Part shown: positions 1-11,009 of the stretch, one piece after another
How the letters are laid out: each line of letters opens with the position of its first letter
How positions within the stretch are numbered: the first letter of the stretch is position 1
Assembly (NCBI GenBank): GCA_027575765.1
Contig: JANBPT010000175.1
Span: 1 to 61,794, forward strand
Length of the DNA: 61,794 nt
Source: Tieghemiomyces parasiticus
Taxonomy: Eukaryota > Kickxellomycota > Dimargaritomycetes > Dimargaritales > Dimargaritaceae
Reading direction: 5' to 3'
Notes under the pieces: generated by a model
Database searches by the model: none
The model's input: only the letters and a program-made list of their open reading frames with translations
What the model was told of the DNA's origin: nothing
Program-made: the position numbers and the translations under genes

Positions 1-2993
1 CTGCTGGGTGCCTTGGGCGGCGGCGGACTGCTGGGCGTCTTGGACGGCGGACCTGGTGTTCCCGAGGTGCAGTTCGGACACGGGCACTGGCCGAAATCCT
101 TCGGAGGGCCGGACGGAGGCTTTCCTGTGGGGCTCTTAGGAGGAGCCGAGGGCGAGTTGGGGGCCTTTGGAGGTGATGGGCTACCGGGCGGTTTGGGCGG
201 CGGACCAGACATACTAGGCTTGCAGTTTGGACAAGGACACTCGCCGAATTCCTTAGGCGGGCCACCCGGGGGCTTGTTAGACGGCGGCTTGGGCGGAGGG
301 CTGCTGGGTGCCTTGGGAGGCGGTGGACTACTGGGCGCCTTGGGTGGTGGGGGGCTGCTGGGTGCCTTGGGGGGCGGACCCTGTGTCCCGGTAGTACAGT
401 TAGGACATGGACACTTGCCAAACTCCTTGTGCTGCGGTGGAGAGGGTGACGGGGCCGGGGAAGCCGATTTGGCCTGAGGTTTCAGGACAGGACTGCCCGT
501 GGTCTTGTAATTGCACTCGCGGAACCGTCGACAGTGGCAGCAGGGACAAATGAGGCGGATGTACTCCTTGTCCTTCGGAGCGAGGGAGTAGGTCGGGTCC
601 AGCACGGCTTTGGAATAGTAGTACGCCATAATGCGCTCAATCAGGTTGGCGTCGCGCACACGGGTTTCGTGGCAATTAGGACAGGGGCACTCAAACACGC
701 TGGCATCACCACCCCCAGCCTTGGCGAAGAGCAGGCAGGGCGTGTTCTCACCGGGGTTGAGGCATCCGGCAGGGGTCTTGGCCCGCGGCGGAGCAAACTC
801 GGGCGGATCACCGAAGTTGTCGTAAATATTGAGCGCGCGCACACAGATGGAGCAGGGACAGTCGCAGTGACACGGGTGGGCTAGGACCTCCTCGTCCACC
901 GATACCTGGCCGTAGAGGGCGTTGGGGCAGAACGCACAGCGACACTGGCAGAGACACGCTTTGCCCGAGTGGGTGGACCGGTCGAGGGTGCGGTAGGGGG
1001 TATCGCTGCGGGGTTCCAACACCGACCCGCCCACCATGGGGGCTCCTGGGAAGGGGGTGGAGCGCGCTGAGGGAGACGGGTGGAGCATCATCGATCTCTC
1101 GATGGCGGGGGTCCAGGGCGGCGGGGTTCCCAAGCTGGAGTGGATCCCACGGGCGCGCACGCACACTGGACAGGCGCAGTGGCAGGCGCAGCGGTGAGCC
1201 TGATCACCGGCCTCCGACTCGGTCACCACACCGTAGAGACTGATGGGACAGTACATGCAGTGGCAGTCGCAAGAGCAGGGCACATTATCCGACAGGTCGA
1301 GAGACGACGCCGTGCCGCAGAAACTCGGCTCGCTGGCCGAGGGCTGCGAGTAGGCCACGGTGTGCGGATGAAAGGAAAGGGTCAGATTCTGCGGGCGGGC
1401 CGGTTTGGCCCCGCCGGTTCCGCCCGGGTGACCCGCGGAGCGGTAAGGGTTGGACAGGGCGGAGGGCAGGACCCGGTCCCGGGCGGCATGGTGCACTTCA
1501 CAGTAGAAGGCCTCATCGGAGATCTTCAAACTGTCCACGGTGAGAAGACGCCGACACTCGGTGCAGCGCAGGCACCCGCGGTGGATGGGCCGGTCTTGGG
1601 GAACGATGCGGTCCCCTCCGGTGATTAGTTTGCTGCACAGGTAGCACACCTCGTAGCAGTGCTTGGGGGTTCGGTGCATCTGCGCCATCTGTACGCGATC
1701 AATGTCGTGGTAACCCACGAAACTGGTGTTGGCGCTGCTGGGTGCGAAGGAAGGACCGTGGTCAGCACACCCACCGCGCCGGGCCTCCCCGGCTGGGTGG
1801 TACGGCCGGATGCTCGGACTAGAGGAGGCGGTCGATGGTGTTACCCCCACAGGCACAGTAAGGGTGGCCTGCTGGGTGGTGGTGTGGGTGGTGGTCGTCG
1901 TGGTCGTGGAGGTGTGGGTGGTGGTCAAGATGGACGAAAGGCTAACGTTGCTCTGTACGGATGCCGGCCGCTCGCTCGGAGTGGCACGGCCCCCGGCACG
2001 GTTATCGACGAGCCAGGCAGCCTGCATGACCGGGGGTGGGGTCGTGCTCCGCGCAGGACGGTTGAACTCCGGGGTAGGTGGTAGGAGCGATGCAAAGCGT
2101 CGGCCGAGGGAGGGTGGCGGGGAACGGCGGCGCGGGACCACTGCGGACGTCCAGGTGGGGTCGCGGACGGCCTCGTCGGCCTCGCTGCCTTCCAGCTCGC
2201 GGATCTTACTCGAACTCCTCAGTGGTTCGGAGGGGACGACCACGCTGCCGCCTCGCCGTGCCTGATGCACACTTCCCTGGGCCATGCTAGGCGGGCGGGA
2301 ATAGCGACCGTGGTCCAGGTGCGGAGCCGGTGACATCTCCCGCGCCTCGGGCGGGCCTGTAGTACGACGTAGAACATCAGCCAGCTCCCACTCCGAAGGA
2401 TGCGGGGACAGCGACCGTTCACTCGGAGCGGTAGGACCAGCGCGTTCCAAAACCTCGGACAGTTCGGTACGGCTCCGGGCGGAGGCCGGACGGTGCCACA
2501 GGTGGGCCATGGCAGCCTCGTCAGGGTCGATGTGGGCGGCAGTGGCTGCAATGGCCAGCGGCTGATGGGAAACGCTCCCGCCGCACTTGGCCATGGCCGG
2601 CTGCGGCCCGTGCATGTGGCGATGGAACGGGTGGGGCGAATGAGGGGCGGGTGAGGCGGTCTTGACGGGGCGCCGAGCTTCAGCGGTAGCGGAGGCGGGC
2701 GGCGCGGCCGACGGGGCGTGCTCGTCGGTGAAGGGGTTCACCCGGGCGTTGATATCCACGTTGAGCAGCTCGTGCGGGTTGGCGATGCTCCAGGGACGCT
2801 GGGCACCGCCGGCCTGGCGGGCTTGCAGGATGTTGCACAGATCATCGTTGGACGTGATTTTCACCGAGACGCGGGTGGTGCGGCCATCGTCGGCGTTGGT
2901 GTACGGGCTGATGTCGCCCGTAACGCGGATATCGTAGGAGAAAGGGGCCTGGGTGGCCGTATCGAACCCCTTCTCCTTGGCGTTGGCAGTCAT
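1..2993 (-). CDS. LIM-domain protein with cysteine-cluster tail, C-terminus outside window
   Basis: The frame is open without interruption from ATG at 2993 to the window edge, about 997 residues, and has no stop in the window. A perfect LIM zinc-finger pattern lies at residues 450-501: C450-x2-C453-x17-H471-x2-C474-x2-C477-x2-C480-x17-C498-x2-H501. LIM domains bind two zincs and mediate protein contacts, often in actin or signalling complexes. Residues 1-80 are compact and look folded; about 90-440 is Pro/Ser/Thr-rich and disordered, with a threonine run near residues 360-380. After the LIM domain come many closely spaced cysteine clusters: CACHCACPVC at 602-611, similar ones near 680 and 710, then CPCPNC near 768, 861, 919 and 970, separated by Pro/Lys/Ser linkers. 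These could bind metal. I know no named family with this architecture. No intron is needed. The long frame, LIM spacing and conserved cysteines make it a real gene; its function is unknown. Confidence 0.82.
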   Translation of the reverse strand, partial: MTANAKEKGFDTATQAPFSYDIRVTGDISPYTNADDGRTTRVSVKITSNDDLCNILQARQAGGAQRPWSIANPHELLNVDINARVNPFTDEHAPSAAPPASATAEARRPVKTASPAPHSPHPFHRHMHGPQPAMAKCGGSVSHQPLAIAATAAHIDPDEAAMAHLWHRPASARSRTELSEVLERAGPTAPSERSLSPHPSEWELADVLRRTTGPPEAREMSPAPHLDHGRYSRPPSMAQGSVHQARRGGSVVVPSEPLRSSSKIRELEGSEADEAVRDPTWTSAVVPRRRSPPPSLGRRFASLLPPTPEFNRPARSTTPPPVMQAAWLVDNRAGGRATPSERPASVQSNVSLSSILTTTHTSTTTTTTTHTTTQQATLTVPVGVTPSTASSSPSIRPYHPAGEARRGGCADHGPSFAPSSANTSFVGYHDIDRVQMAQMHRTPKHCYEVCYLCSKLITGGDRIVPQDRPIHRGCLRCTECRRLLTVDSLKISDEAFYCEVHHAARDRVLPSALSNPYRSAGHPGGTGGAKPARPQNLTLSFHPHTVAYSQPSASEPSFCGTASSLDLSDNVPCSCDCHCMYCPISLYGVVTESEAGDQAHRCACHCACPVCVRARGIHSSLGTPPPWTPAIERSMMLHPSPSARSTPFPGAPMVGGSVLEPRSDTPYRTLDRSTHSGKACLCQCRCAFCPNALYGQVSVDEEVLAHPCHCDCPCSICVRALNIYDNFGDPPEFAPPRAKTPAGCLNPGENTPCLLFAKAGGGDASVFECPCPNCHETRVRDANLIERIMAYYYSKAVLDPTYSLAPKDKEYIRLICPCCHCRRFRECNYKTTGSPVLKPQAKSASPAPSPSPPQHKEFGKCPCPNCTTGTQGPPPKAPSSPPPPKAPSSPPPPKAPSSPPPKPPSNKPPGGPPKEFGECPCPNCKPSMSGPPPKPPGSPSPPKAPNSPSAPPKSPTGKPPSGPPKDFGQCPCPNCTSGTPGPPSKTPSSPPPPKAPS
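69..413 (-). repeat. Three CPCPNC-linker modules in the LIM protein tail
   Basis: Within the LIM-protein frame, the hexapeptide CPCPNC recurs at 396-413, 222-239 and 69-86. The copies are 58 and 51 residues apart, each usually preceded by an F-G/E-x pair and followed by a linker rich in Pro, Lys and Ser. A fourth copy is at about 670-687. The complementary strand reads as a Gly/Leu-rich frame, which is only a shadow of this repeat. Confidence 0.7.
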
Positions 2994-5954
2994 GCGTGGG
3001 AGAGTTAATAGCTAGAAATAGGATACCAGATAGTCGAGCGGCGCGCTAGTGGCGTCGCCGGCCCGAGTGGAGCGAAGAGGCTGAAGATGAGCGAGAATAA
3101 GAGGGGGGCAACTTGGCGGTAACAACTCCGTGGTGGCGGAAGGCGACACTTGGGGAGCTGTAGCAAAGCCGGGGGCGCTGGTCCAGGGAGCGGGCTGGCG
3201 AGGGGTTCTATATGCGCAGGCGGGGTCCGCAGACGTGGGGAGGGGCAGGGTGTATTCGGTGCAAACTCGCCAATAGGGTGGGTTTTCAGCACGCGTCCGC
3301 TATGACTGGACAGGACCCGGGTCGCGTCAAGTCCGCCGGGGGTAGGAAAAGGGTGGGCTGGTACACGGTGCCGCTCGACTCGAGGGAAATAGCTGAGGCA
3401 GGAGCACGCAGCGGAACGTTCGATCCGTGCGTTGGGCGAGTCGCCGGAATCCACGGTGGGGCTCAGCTGCCGCAACGGTGGGCAACGGTTCTGGATATAA
3501 GACTCGGAGCAGCCGAGGTTCGCGAATTCCGGTAGAGCGGATTACTGCCGTGGATGGACGAGGGCGCGGGAGAAGAGGGCAGTGCGGCTATCGAGCGGTG
3601 GTAAACAGCGGGCGGAAGAGAGGAGATAACAGATAGTAGAATCGGTGCAAGTAAACGTATGAGGAGCCAACAGGGCGCGGGATGGGTGGGTGAATGAAAA
3701 GCGAGCGGGCGTGTCAACAAGAAGGGCGGAGAACGAAAAGCGAGTAAACAAGAAGGGTGGAGAACAAACTGGAAAGGAGCGATGCAAGGGTGGACAAGGA
3801 TTGGCAGCCTAAGGAGCCGGAATGGCGGAGTTGGAAAGCTGGCCACGGGTCGCGGGTGGCGAGGCAACAGCGGAAGAAGAAAGGAAGACAGATAGAGAGT
3901 CGCCGGGTATCGAGTCCGATACAGGACAAAATAAGGAGGAGGAGGACATTCACCGCGCGGATTGACGGAGAAAGGGAGGTGAGCTGCGCCGGCCACTGTC
4001 CCGGGGGTCGAGAAGGCGGAAGCCGAACCGTGAAGCCAGACGCGTGCGGGTGCAATGTTGAAGGGTTGCGGCTCAGGGTCACCGGACAGGGGAGAAAAAT
4101 GCCTAGCGAAGGAGGGCGCCCAACCGCGTAAACGTAAACAATGAATGGTGGGGTGGGGTGGGGTACAAAAAAAAAAACTAAAAAGGACCCACCTGGGCCA
4201 GAGCCCTCCCGCCTGCGGTTCCACAGTAACGACTGCTGCAAGTGAGTGAAATGGGCCGCACGGGGTGGTGGTGGCGGGCGCAAGGCAGTGGGATGTATAT
4301 GAAGCAGCTAGGCGGAGTGGGGGATTGATGGGTGCCAGACAGTGTAACGACACGCGCAACGGAGTGTACCTTCCACCGATACACAAGACCCTCCTACGGG
4401 CCAAATCACCGCATACCCTGGCGCCGCTTTGCCTACGTCGGCACGGCGCGTTGTATCCTGAACCCCCCCCAGCGCCCTACTCCTGTGGCACCCCTTAGCA
4501 GGGCCCCGTCCCTCGAACAAGGCGCCAATGCCCCAGGCCACGGCTCTACGGCTCCACTCTCATAGCCAATATCCCGAGGTTCGTTGGCCTAGGTGGGGTA
4601 TTGGACTGCCTGCCAGGTGGATTCAAGCATGCTTTAAATCACCAGCCCCAATCCCTCCCCGGGCACTGCATACAGGTTTACCTTGCAACCGCTTTTTAAT
4701 CCGAGAATTCATCGCCAGATATCCCGACCTGGCCTAGACCCCACGAGCAGCGCACACCAACCACTTATCAACGCGCCCGTCTATCGGCCTCCTCTTTAAA
4801 TCGAGACTTTAACTCGATTGATAGGCTACTTGGCACCTTCCCTTCCGCCCGCCCGAGAAGTAGTTCTCGCAATACTCTCTGGCGTCAAATTACATCTACC
4901 CAATTGTTTCTCATGGAGAAAACCGTCGAGGTATGTCATGCCCAACGTATCGGGTGAGCAATAGGAGAAATGATCGCGCTCCCGTGTAGTATGTAGGGCC
5001 TGAGCGTCTGCCCAGGCCGAGGCACAACTCCGAACGCGTCCATCGGTCGCATCTGTTCATAAACGGTTGGGGGAGGATCATCCCCCCCTCGCCACCACAT
5101 TCTACTCGTCAGAGACGCTGATGTGGGGGAATAAGGCACAGAAGAATACAGTAGGAGGCGTAAGGTAAACAAACTGATGGGGGGTTATCCGTGGCTCCCC
5201 ATTGGTTTGTAGGTTCCCATATCAGGCGATCTCCAGATCCCAGCTGGGGCGAGTGTTAAAGGGATGCATGCCTTCGTTACGGCGAGCATCTGCGCTTCAA
5301 AGTAAAATTACTGGGCTGCACGTAATCAAAGGGTACCCGCCCTTTAGCTAGCTGGCTCCACTTATTAGACAGACGATGGCGCAGGTATACTATGTCTAAT
5401 GTGCTACCCTGTTGGGCCCTATCGGAATTAGGATTACTTGTTCTCTCAGGGATTCCAAAAACCCAAAACTGTGCAGAGTACATCTACAACCCCCATTGAA
5501 ACAATGTGGGTTTCCAATGGCCAACATCTAGGTTTGCTTTAATATAAGCAGCTGTATCACAACGGCTTCGGTTGGGAGGTCCTCAGAAGCCCAATGACCA
5601 TGCTATCATGTAAATGTCATACTGAAGTTTCAGATGGTAGGCAAAGGATTTACACCACCCGCCCTACTCCGACATCCTATTATTATATGACCAGAAAGGG
5701 GGCGATCCGAAGAGTTATATAGCCAATCCGGGACTGTTCCTATTATAATATCCATCGTCCAATTGGCTTTGATATATAAGCGATGGATCGTGTTCCCTTA
5801 CCACCTAGGACCTGCTTTACTTTTACTCTATGCACTGGTATACAGCATAATGACAGTTGTGAACATCACGACGTTATATGGATTCCACAAAATCGGTACA
5901 GATTTTCTCAGCTAAATAATGTTAATTAAGTATGACCACCACTCGGCGACTTTA
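2994..5954. other. Gene-free upstream region with purine-rich block
   Basis: No gene is supported here. The first part is the 5' flank of the LIM gene. From about 3540 to 4140 the plus strand is strongly purine-rich (pyrimidine-rich in the direction of the LIM gene) and ends in an A-run near 4168. This bias suppresses stop codons on the minus strand and creates long Pro/Leu/Ser frames that show no domain. From about 4450 the sequence becomes mixed and AT-richer, with no recognisable feature up to the transposon. Confidence 0.5.
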
Positions 5955-7075
5955 TTCTAACCAGCTATCATAGCAGGTTCTAAAGCCATGTGGCTGGAGT
6001 CTGGCTAGCTCCGATCGCCAGGCGTCCACAACCACCTCCAGTGTGCTGAACTTCTTACCCCTCAGCTGTCATTTAATATTCCTGAACAGCCAGGTCACAG
6101 GGGGCCAGGTCAAGGGGCCCGTAGGGAAGGGCTGGCAGAAGTTTGAGCTTCGAGTCGGAAACGCAGGTGCAGGTAGCTGCAGCATAGTGTGGTGATGTAT
6201 TATAATGGTGAAGCCGCAGGGGGCTTACGGTCCAGACTTCCACGTGCCTCCACTCAGGACTGGACCATGGGCTTCAGACCGTACTTTATGTAGAATTCGG
6301 TGAAGATCTTGACACCAGGGGGGTTTGACGCTCAGGTGTAATAGGCCACGCCTGGCGAAATAAATGGTCAGCATCACCTTGGGTGGGGTATGGCCTTGGT
6401 AAGTCTCAGTTGGGATTGGGCCACATTTAGGACACCACCTCCGGCAATTGGAGCCAGCAGGGGGATCATGAAGGTACACCCAAGTCTCGTCGCCTGTGAC
6501 GATGGAGCCCAGCAGGTAGTCACTGGCCCCACTGAACTCCTCCAGGAACTTGGTGGCAAAACGCATCCGCTTGTGGCGCTGGTTGTCGGTGAGGTTGTAG
6601 GGAATCCAGCAATTGAAATAGCTATGTAGTCCCAGGCCCCTGTGTAGGACATTGTGTATGGTACTTGGGGAAGTACGGTAGGTCCGGGCCAGGTGCTCAG
6701 CAGTCAGTCAAGGGTCTTCCCCCAGCCATCTCAGGAGTATGTCCCCAAAATATCCACCAATGTCGTCTGATGGGCGGCCAGAACAAGGGTTGGCTTCAAA
6801 AGAGTAGTGACCTGTGCGAAAGCGAGCCAGCCACCTGTAGATGGTGGAGTGGCTAGGGGCAGCCGGGCCCAGCTGGGGTGTCAAAACTTTTAGAATAATA
6901 TCTGCCTTGTAATCCTCCAGATAGTAAATAATAGTAAGGACCCATACATCACGCCTGGTTAACTTGGGTGGAGTGGGAGGAGGGGGTTTGAAAAGTAGAC
7001 ATGATGGATGGTTAAAATAAAGCAAGGTGTGAAGTCAGAAATGGTTCAATCCCGGAATGGTTTATACCAATCGAC
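5955..7075 (-). mobile_element. Degenerate mariner (Tc1/mariner) transposon, copy 1
   Basis: Minus-strand fragments match a mariner transposase in order. First is an N-terminal helix-turn-helix segment (about 7025-6720) with the IYRWLARFRTGHYS motif followed by SGRPSDD. Next is WIPYNLTDNQRHKR (about 6600), then the catalytic block VTGDETWVY (about 6485-6510) carrying the first Asp, and a PPKVMLTIYF strand. Last is a remnant of the third-Asp region (LAPCDLA, about 6095). The frame is broken by an in-frame TGA near 6715 just after GEDP and by a one-base frameshift near 6085, so it cannot encode transposase. A related relic lies at 19605-20530. I could not see clear terminal inverted repeats or a TA duplication, so the ends are approximate, set by homology between the copies. 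Confidence 0.85.
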
Positions 7076-7406
7076 TCGGCACCGTTGACTGTCCGAGGTT
7101 TTATCTGAACCACTGCGATCAGAGATCTCCAGCTTACAATTATATGACGATTTGGTTTCACCTTTACTCTGAGCGACTCGATGAAGACCATTACATTGCT
7201 GGTTTTAACTGTATTTTTTTAAAAAACAAACAAACACCACCTGTTCCTCATTGTGCCGTTCGGGGCCAAAGCGATTCAGTATCGCTTACATTTTGTTTAA
7301 CGTTCAAGTAGTTTCAAGCTCATTCGTTGGATATTAGAGTCTAAGCAACGACACCGTGGTATTAGGCATGAGCCCACCACGGTGCACGCTTGAGGACCGA
7401 CGGTGT
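7076..7406. other. 3' flank between mariner relic and MDM10
   Basis: About 330 bp downstream of the MDM10 stop codon. It holds an A/T-rich stretch near 7210-7230 that may include the polyadenylation region. No coding feature is seen. Confidence 0.4.
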
Positions 7407-8981
7407 CTACGAAAAGAATTGTACATGGACGCCCAGGGACCGAAGTGGCGAGGATGGGCCTACGGCACCCGCACTCATACCGGTCATTTGCCGGCCGTAC
7501 CGCTTGAGTGAATCGTAGCCCAAGGTAGCCCCCATGCTCAGGAGGACCTTTCGGTAGCGACAGTTGAGAGCCAGCATGAGGCCGTTGGTGGCACTCGCAC
7601 TGGCTTTTACGATGCTGGTCGGGGAGTTGTGCCACTCGACGCCCGTCGTGAGGTCGCTATGAAGACTATACACGTTGAAATCGAAACGGTTGGACATGAT
7701 ACAGGTCGGGGTGATCGACGCCGTGTAGGCCGTCGAGACGTGGCCCATCACCGGGTTAGTCACGCACGTAAACTCGGCCGTCTTTGGGAATAGCGTCCGG
7801 TAGCGAATCCCCACTGAGAGTCCGCCAGTGCTGGCCTCGGTCGAGTAGTACAACTCACCACCCACGCAAATTCGCCCGGGGTTGGCCCGGAGGTCGGTCA
7901 GCGTGGGGTTCTCGTGGACCGCCCCAAAGTTGTAAAGGCCCCGGAGCCCCAGTAGGCTACTTGGGGCCGAAAGAGACAGTTCCGTACACCATTTTGTACA
8001 GTCGTACTGCAGCTGCGCCAAAAATTCGCCATCTGTGCCGCCGCGCTGGTTCACCGAGGCCGTCAGGAACCGCGTTCGCCGGGTGAGTTGTCTCGAGAAG
8101 AGGGCCTCAATTCGCCACGTTGGAATGAACACCTTGCCGCATAGTAGGTACTGGCCAGCCGCTGGCGAGGTTTAACCGGGAAGGAACAAGGGTGGGAGAG
8201 TGATCGGTACTGGATTAGTGGATCAGCCCAATCATGGACAAGACGGCCCGCTAAACCATCTCGTAAGGGGAAGGTGTAGTACAGGCTGCCTTGGTATACA
8301 GGGCCCCAAGAGGGAGTCGACATACTTTTGAGAGGCGGTTCGGGTGACGGCTGATGCAGGACTGGATTCCATGCGCCCACCTGGCAGGTGCCTAGTAGGC
8401 CTCCCAGGACGTCGTCCTGGTCTAACCGCGTCGCGTCGCGGGCCAAACTGCGGAGCAGATTGGTGGAGTCGGGCCCCGCCTGTGGCAGTGCGCTGTTCGG
8501 CGTGGTTTCGAGCGGAGACGTTGACGTCCCGACCTTGTCATTTGCCAAAGAGGTTGATAACACCGGCTTGGCTAGGTTTAGTTCCTCGGAAGTAAACAGG
8601 TAGCCGAGGGACCCTGAGAAAAGTGGGTAGGTTTGCAACAGGTAGGATGATTTGAAATAGGCCGTGGGGGCCTTAGATACCAGGAAGGTAAATCCATTTG
8701 GCGGCGTAAAATCGAGTATAGCTGGGTCAGGATAGGAGGAAGGGTGGGCAAATGTACAGTGTGAGTCACGACGGCTGAGGGGGTTGTCTGAAAGTAAGAC
8801 CGCCGGTGGGGTACGGGGCGCGTTGGCAGGGGCAGGATGGGGCTGGTCGCCCCGTCCTTGTCCCGGCCTAAGGCAATAACTCACCTCGGGAGGCGGCGCT
8901 TAGGTTCGAGTATTGGTTGTCATCGTTCCAGCGTGTGGAGCGGTTAAACTGCCGCAGGCAGTAGTGTAAGTAGTCGTGCAT
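7407..8981 (-). CDS. MDM10: Mitochondrial distribution and morphology protein 10 (ERMES/SAM beta-barrel)
   Basis: Three exons: 8981-8885, 8721-8326 and 8161-7407, 415 residues, total length divisible by three. Intron 1 (163 nt) runs GTGAGT to CCCAG and intron 2 (164 nt) GTATGT to CGCCAG; phases 1/1 join cleanly. Mdm10 is a 19-strand beta-barrel of the mitochondrial outer membrane that joins the ER-mitochondria tether ERMES and the SAM assembly complex. The start MHDYLHYCLRQF and the junction ASRAILDFTPPNG match the family N-terminus (ASRxLLDF). The segment GKVFIPTWRIEAL matches the conserved (Y)GRxxLP..xLEAL strand. The last residues, LGVHVQFF, form a beta-signal as in other Mdm10 proteins. 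Length fits the family (about 400-500). The exon 2/3 junction is the least certain part, since the segment before it is poorly conserved. Transcribed divergently from GPI15. Confidence 0.85.
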
Positions 8982-9934
8982 GGGATTAGCAAGAAGCCCC
9001 GAGCGCCGTGCTGAATTGGATCGCGACTTAGATTGTGAAGGTGTCGAAAGACGAGTAGAGGGGGGGGGGCTATAAATGAGGGGTGTTAAAAACGTGGCCA
9101 ATTTTTCACCCTGGCTACTGGGACAGCGACCCAGTCCTGTCGACCCGAAAATGGGGGGTAGTCTCAAACTGAATTTGGGTGAGAAGGGGAGGAATCTCGG
9201 CCGCGCGTTGGACTTCACGTTGATATAGCTAGAGTGGGGGAAGGGAATGAAAGAGCTGAGGCCTAGTCGCTGAGCTCCGAGGCATGCGGGGGATGAGAAT
9301 GAAGTGTAATGCAGAATAAGGGAAGTGACAATGCAGATGAGGGTCGGAATCTGGCCTACAAACTGATGCCTCGGGGAAGTGAAGTAGACAGGGGGGGGGG
9401 CAAGTCACCAAGCGTGGGTTCTGAGGGCCAGACTCGTCGCAGGCCTATTCTGTTTAATTACTTGTAATTAAGTCAGGGACCGTTGGTCGTGGCTGCCCTC
9501 TTGAAAGCGCCTTCAACTCATTGCTGGCTTGGCAGCTGAAAAAAAATTGTTGCCAGTGACAGAAGGCAGTCCAAAAACAGATAGGACTATCTAGAGGGGG
9601 AGCAGGAGACATCCGCGCCACCTTCAACACAGTATGACAAGTACCAAGGGAGGGAAGCCAGCTCCCACCCTAAAGCTTCTTGGCATCGCGACGGCTTCCG
9701 ATCGGTTGAGGTCGTTCAGTATCCGCATGCGCTGCATTTACTAAACTCTATACTTATAGTTATGGCGAAATATGCATATTGCTTAACGTCGAAGTTACCA
9801 ATGGGCTAGCAATCCTTTGTCGCCCACTTAACAGCATCCACCTGCTCCACGGCTGGCGTGTGTACTATACTATACAGCTTTCTGAGCGGCCACCTTACTA
9901 TAGTAGCTTTTATTACTGCACATTCTCTACCACC
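8982..9934. promoter_or_regulatory. Divergent MDM10/GPI15 intergenic region
   Basis: 953 bp separate the two start codons, so the promoters of MDM10 (leftward) and GPI15 (rightward) must lie here. Seen: a G-run followed by CTATAAATGAG at 9061-9080 and another G-run near 9390. The TATA-like word reads as such only on the plus strand, and its use is unknown. No gene is supported inside. Confidence 0.4.
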
Positions 9935-11009
9935 ATGCGGCAACGGACATCCAGTCGGGGCCATCAGCGAATGTCCCCTCCTCGCGATTCACCACCAAGT
10001 GACCTACCTTCCCCGTTACCGCCATTACCTCCTCCAGCCGCAGCGACGCCGTCCACTCCGCGCAAGGTGGATGGGTTTACGTATCGTATCCACTCTCCTG
10101 ATGTTGTCCAATTCACCTTGACCTCCCGGTCCCCCCCACTGGGACCTGGCGGCATTGCTTTCCTGCTCATCTATGCTCTGGCCGTCAGTCCCGTGATCGC
10201 TCAGGGCGGGCTGTCAAACTGCTTTTGGCTGTTCATACTCACGGGGGGATTCTGGCTACGCAATGTCCTTACCCGCGTCCGGCAAGGTAAGGACGCAATC
10301 GAGTGGTTGAGGAGCCCGGCCGGGGCTATCCCTCAGATGACTCAGCACCTGTCCCCACCCTGACCGATATGCTTTGTCCCACGGAGGGGGGGGGGGTTCA
10401 CAGGTGCTTCGGGCATGAACGGCCAACCATTCCTAGTGGTCAAGGTTGACCTGAGCTATCCTCTTCGCATCCTCTGCTGAAATACTAACCGCTCTTTTGG
10501 CCTTTTCTTATCCACACCCATTGGTTACACCCTCCTACCACAGAGTCCCTACTGGTTATTCGCGACGTGGGATTCCAGTTCACGTCGGTCAATGTGCTCG
10601 GCAGTCGCACTATCAAGTTTATCGACCGGGCCGATATCCGGGACATCGTTGTCAACGAGGCCATTTCCATGCTACAGGTCAAGACCTACCTGGCGTTACT
10701 AGTCAGGAGCGAGAACCGCATGGTCGTCCTATTTGAAGTAGGTCCCCACCCTTGGCGGTGATAGTCAGCCGCGAATCCTTTGGTCGAATAGCTCCTACCT
10801 GACAAGGTTTGCTACCAATGACTAACCTCCGCTAACCCCGACTTGTCGATTTTATTGATTACTCCGCCATTTATTCGACACAGCGCCTACTCCCAGGAAC
10901 CTTGGTTATCAAATTTATATATCAAGAAGCCCGCGCCATTCTGTTTAATTCGAAACCGCAGCCGGAAATTTTTTCCCTAGATACTTATGAGGCACAACCT
11001 CCCCTTTAA
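9935..11009 (+). CDS. GPI15: GPI-GlcNAc transferase complex subunit PIG-H/Gpi15
   Basis: Three exons: 9935-10286, 10544-10737 and 10884-11009, encoding 223 residues. Introns are 257 nt (GTAAGG to CCACAG, phase 1) and 146 nt (GTAGGT to CACAG, phase 0). PIG-H/Gpi15 belongs to the ER enzyme that moves GlcNAc from UDP-GlcNAc to phosphatidylinositol, the first step of GPI-anchor synthesis. Exon 1 holds a Pro/Ser-rich N-terminus and a hydrophobic hairpin, IAFLLIYALAVSPVIA then FWLFILTGGFWL, typical of PIG-H. Exon 2 begins with the hallmark ESLLVIRDVGFQFTS and continues with FIDRADIRDIVVNEA and LVRSENRMVVLFE. Exon 3 starts RLLPGTLVIKFIYQEARAIL, as the family does after its MVVVF motif. The N-terminal extension makes it somewhat longer than the usual 160-200 residues. 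ATG at 9935 follows CACC; an in-frame upstream leader is open but unlikely coding. Confidence 0.9.

Noticed and set aside
13..477. Plus-strand Gly/Leu-rich frame of 154 codons
   Set aside because: Exact antisense of the Pro/Lys linker repeats in the LIM protein.
3463..4404. Minus-strand frame of 313 codons
   Set aside because: Pro/Leu/Ser-rich low complexity, overlapping other long frames in the same purine-biased block, with no domain. Explained by strand bias suppressing stop codons.
5865..7090. Terminal inverted repeats for the mariner relics
   Set aside because: Right ends of the two copies align (GGTT-AA-CC-like end), but no inverted counterpart was found at the left ends.
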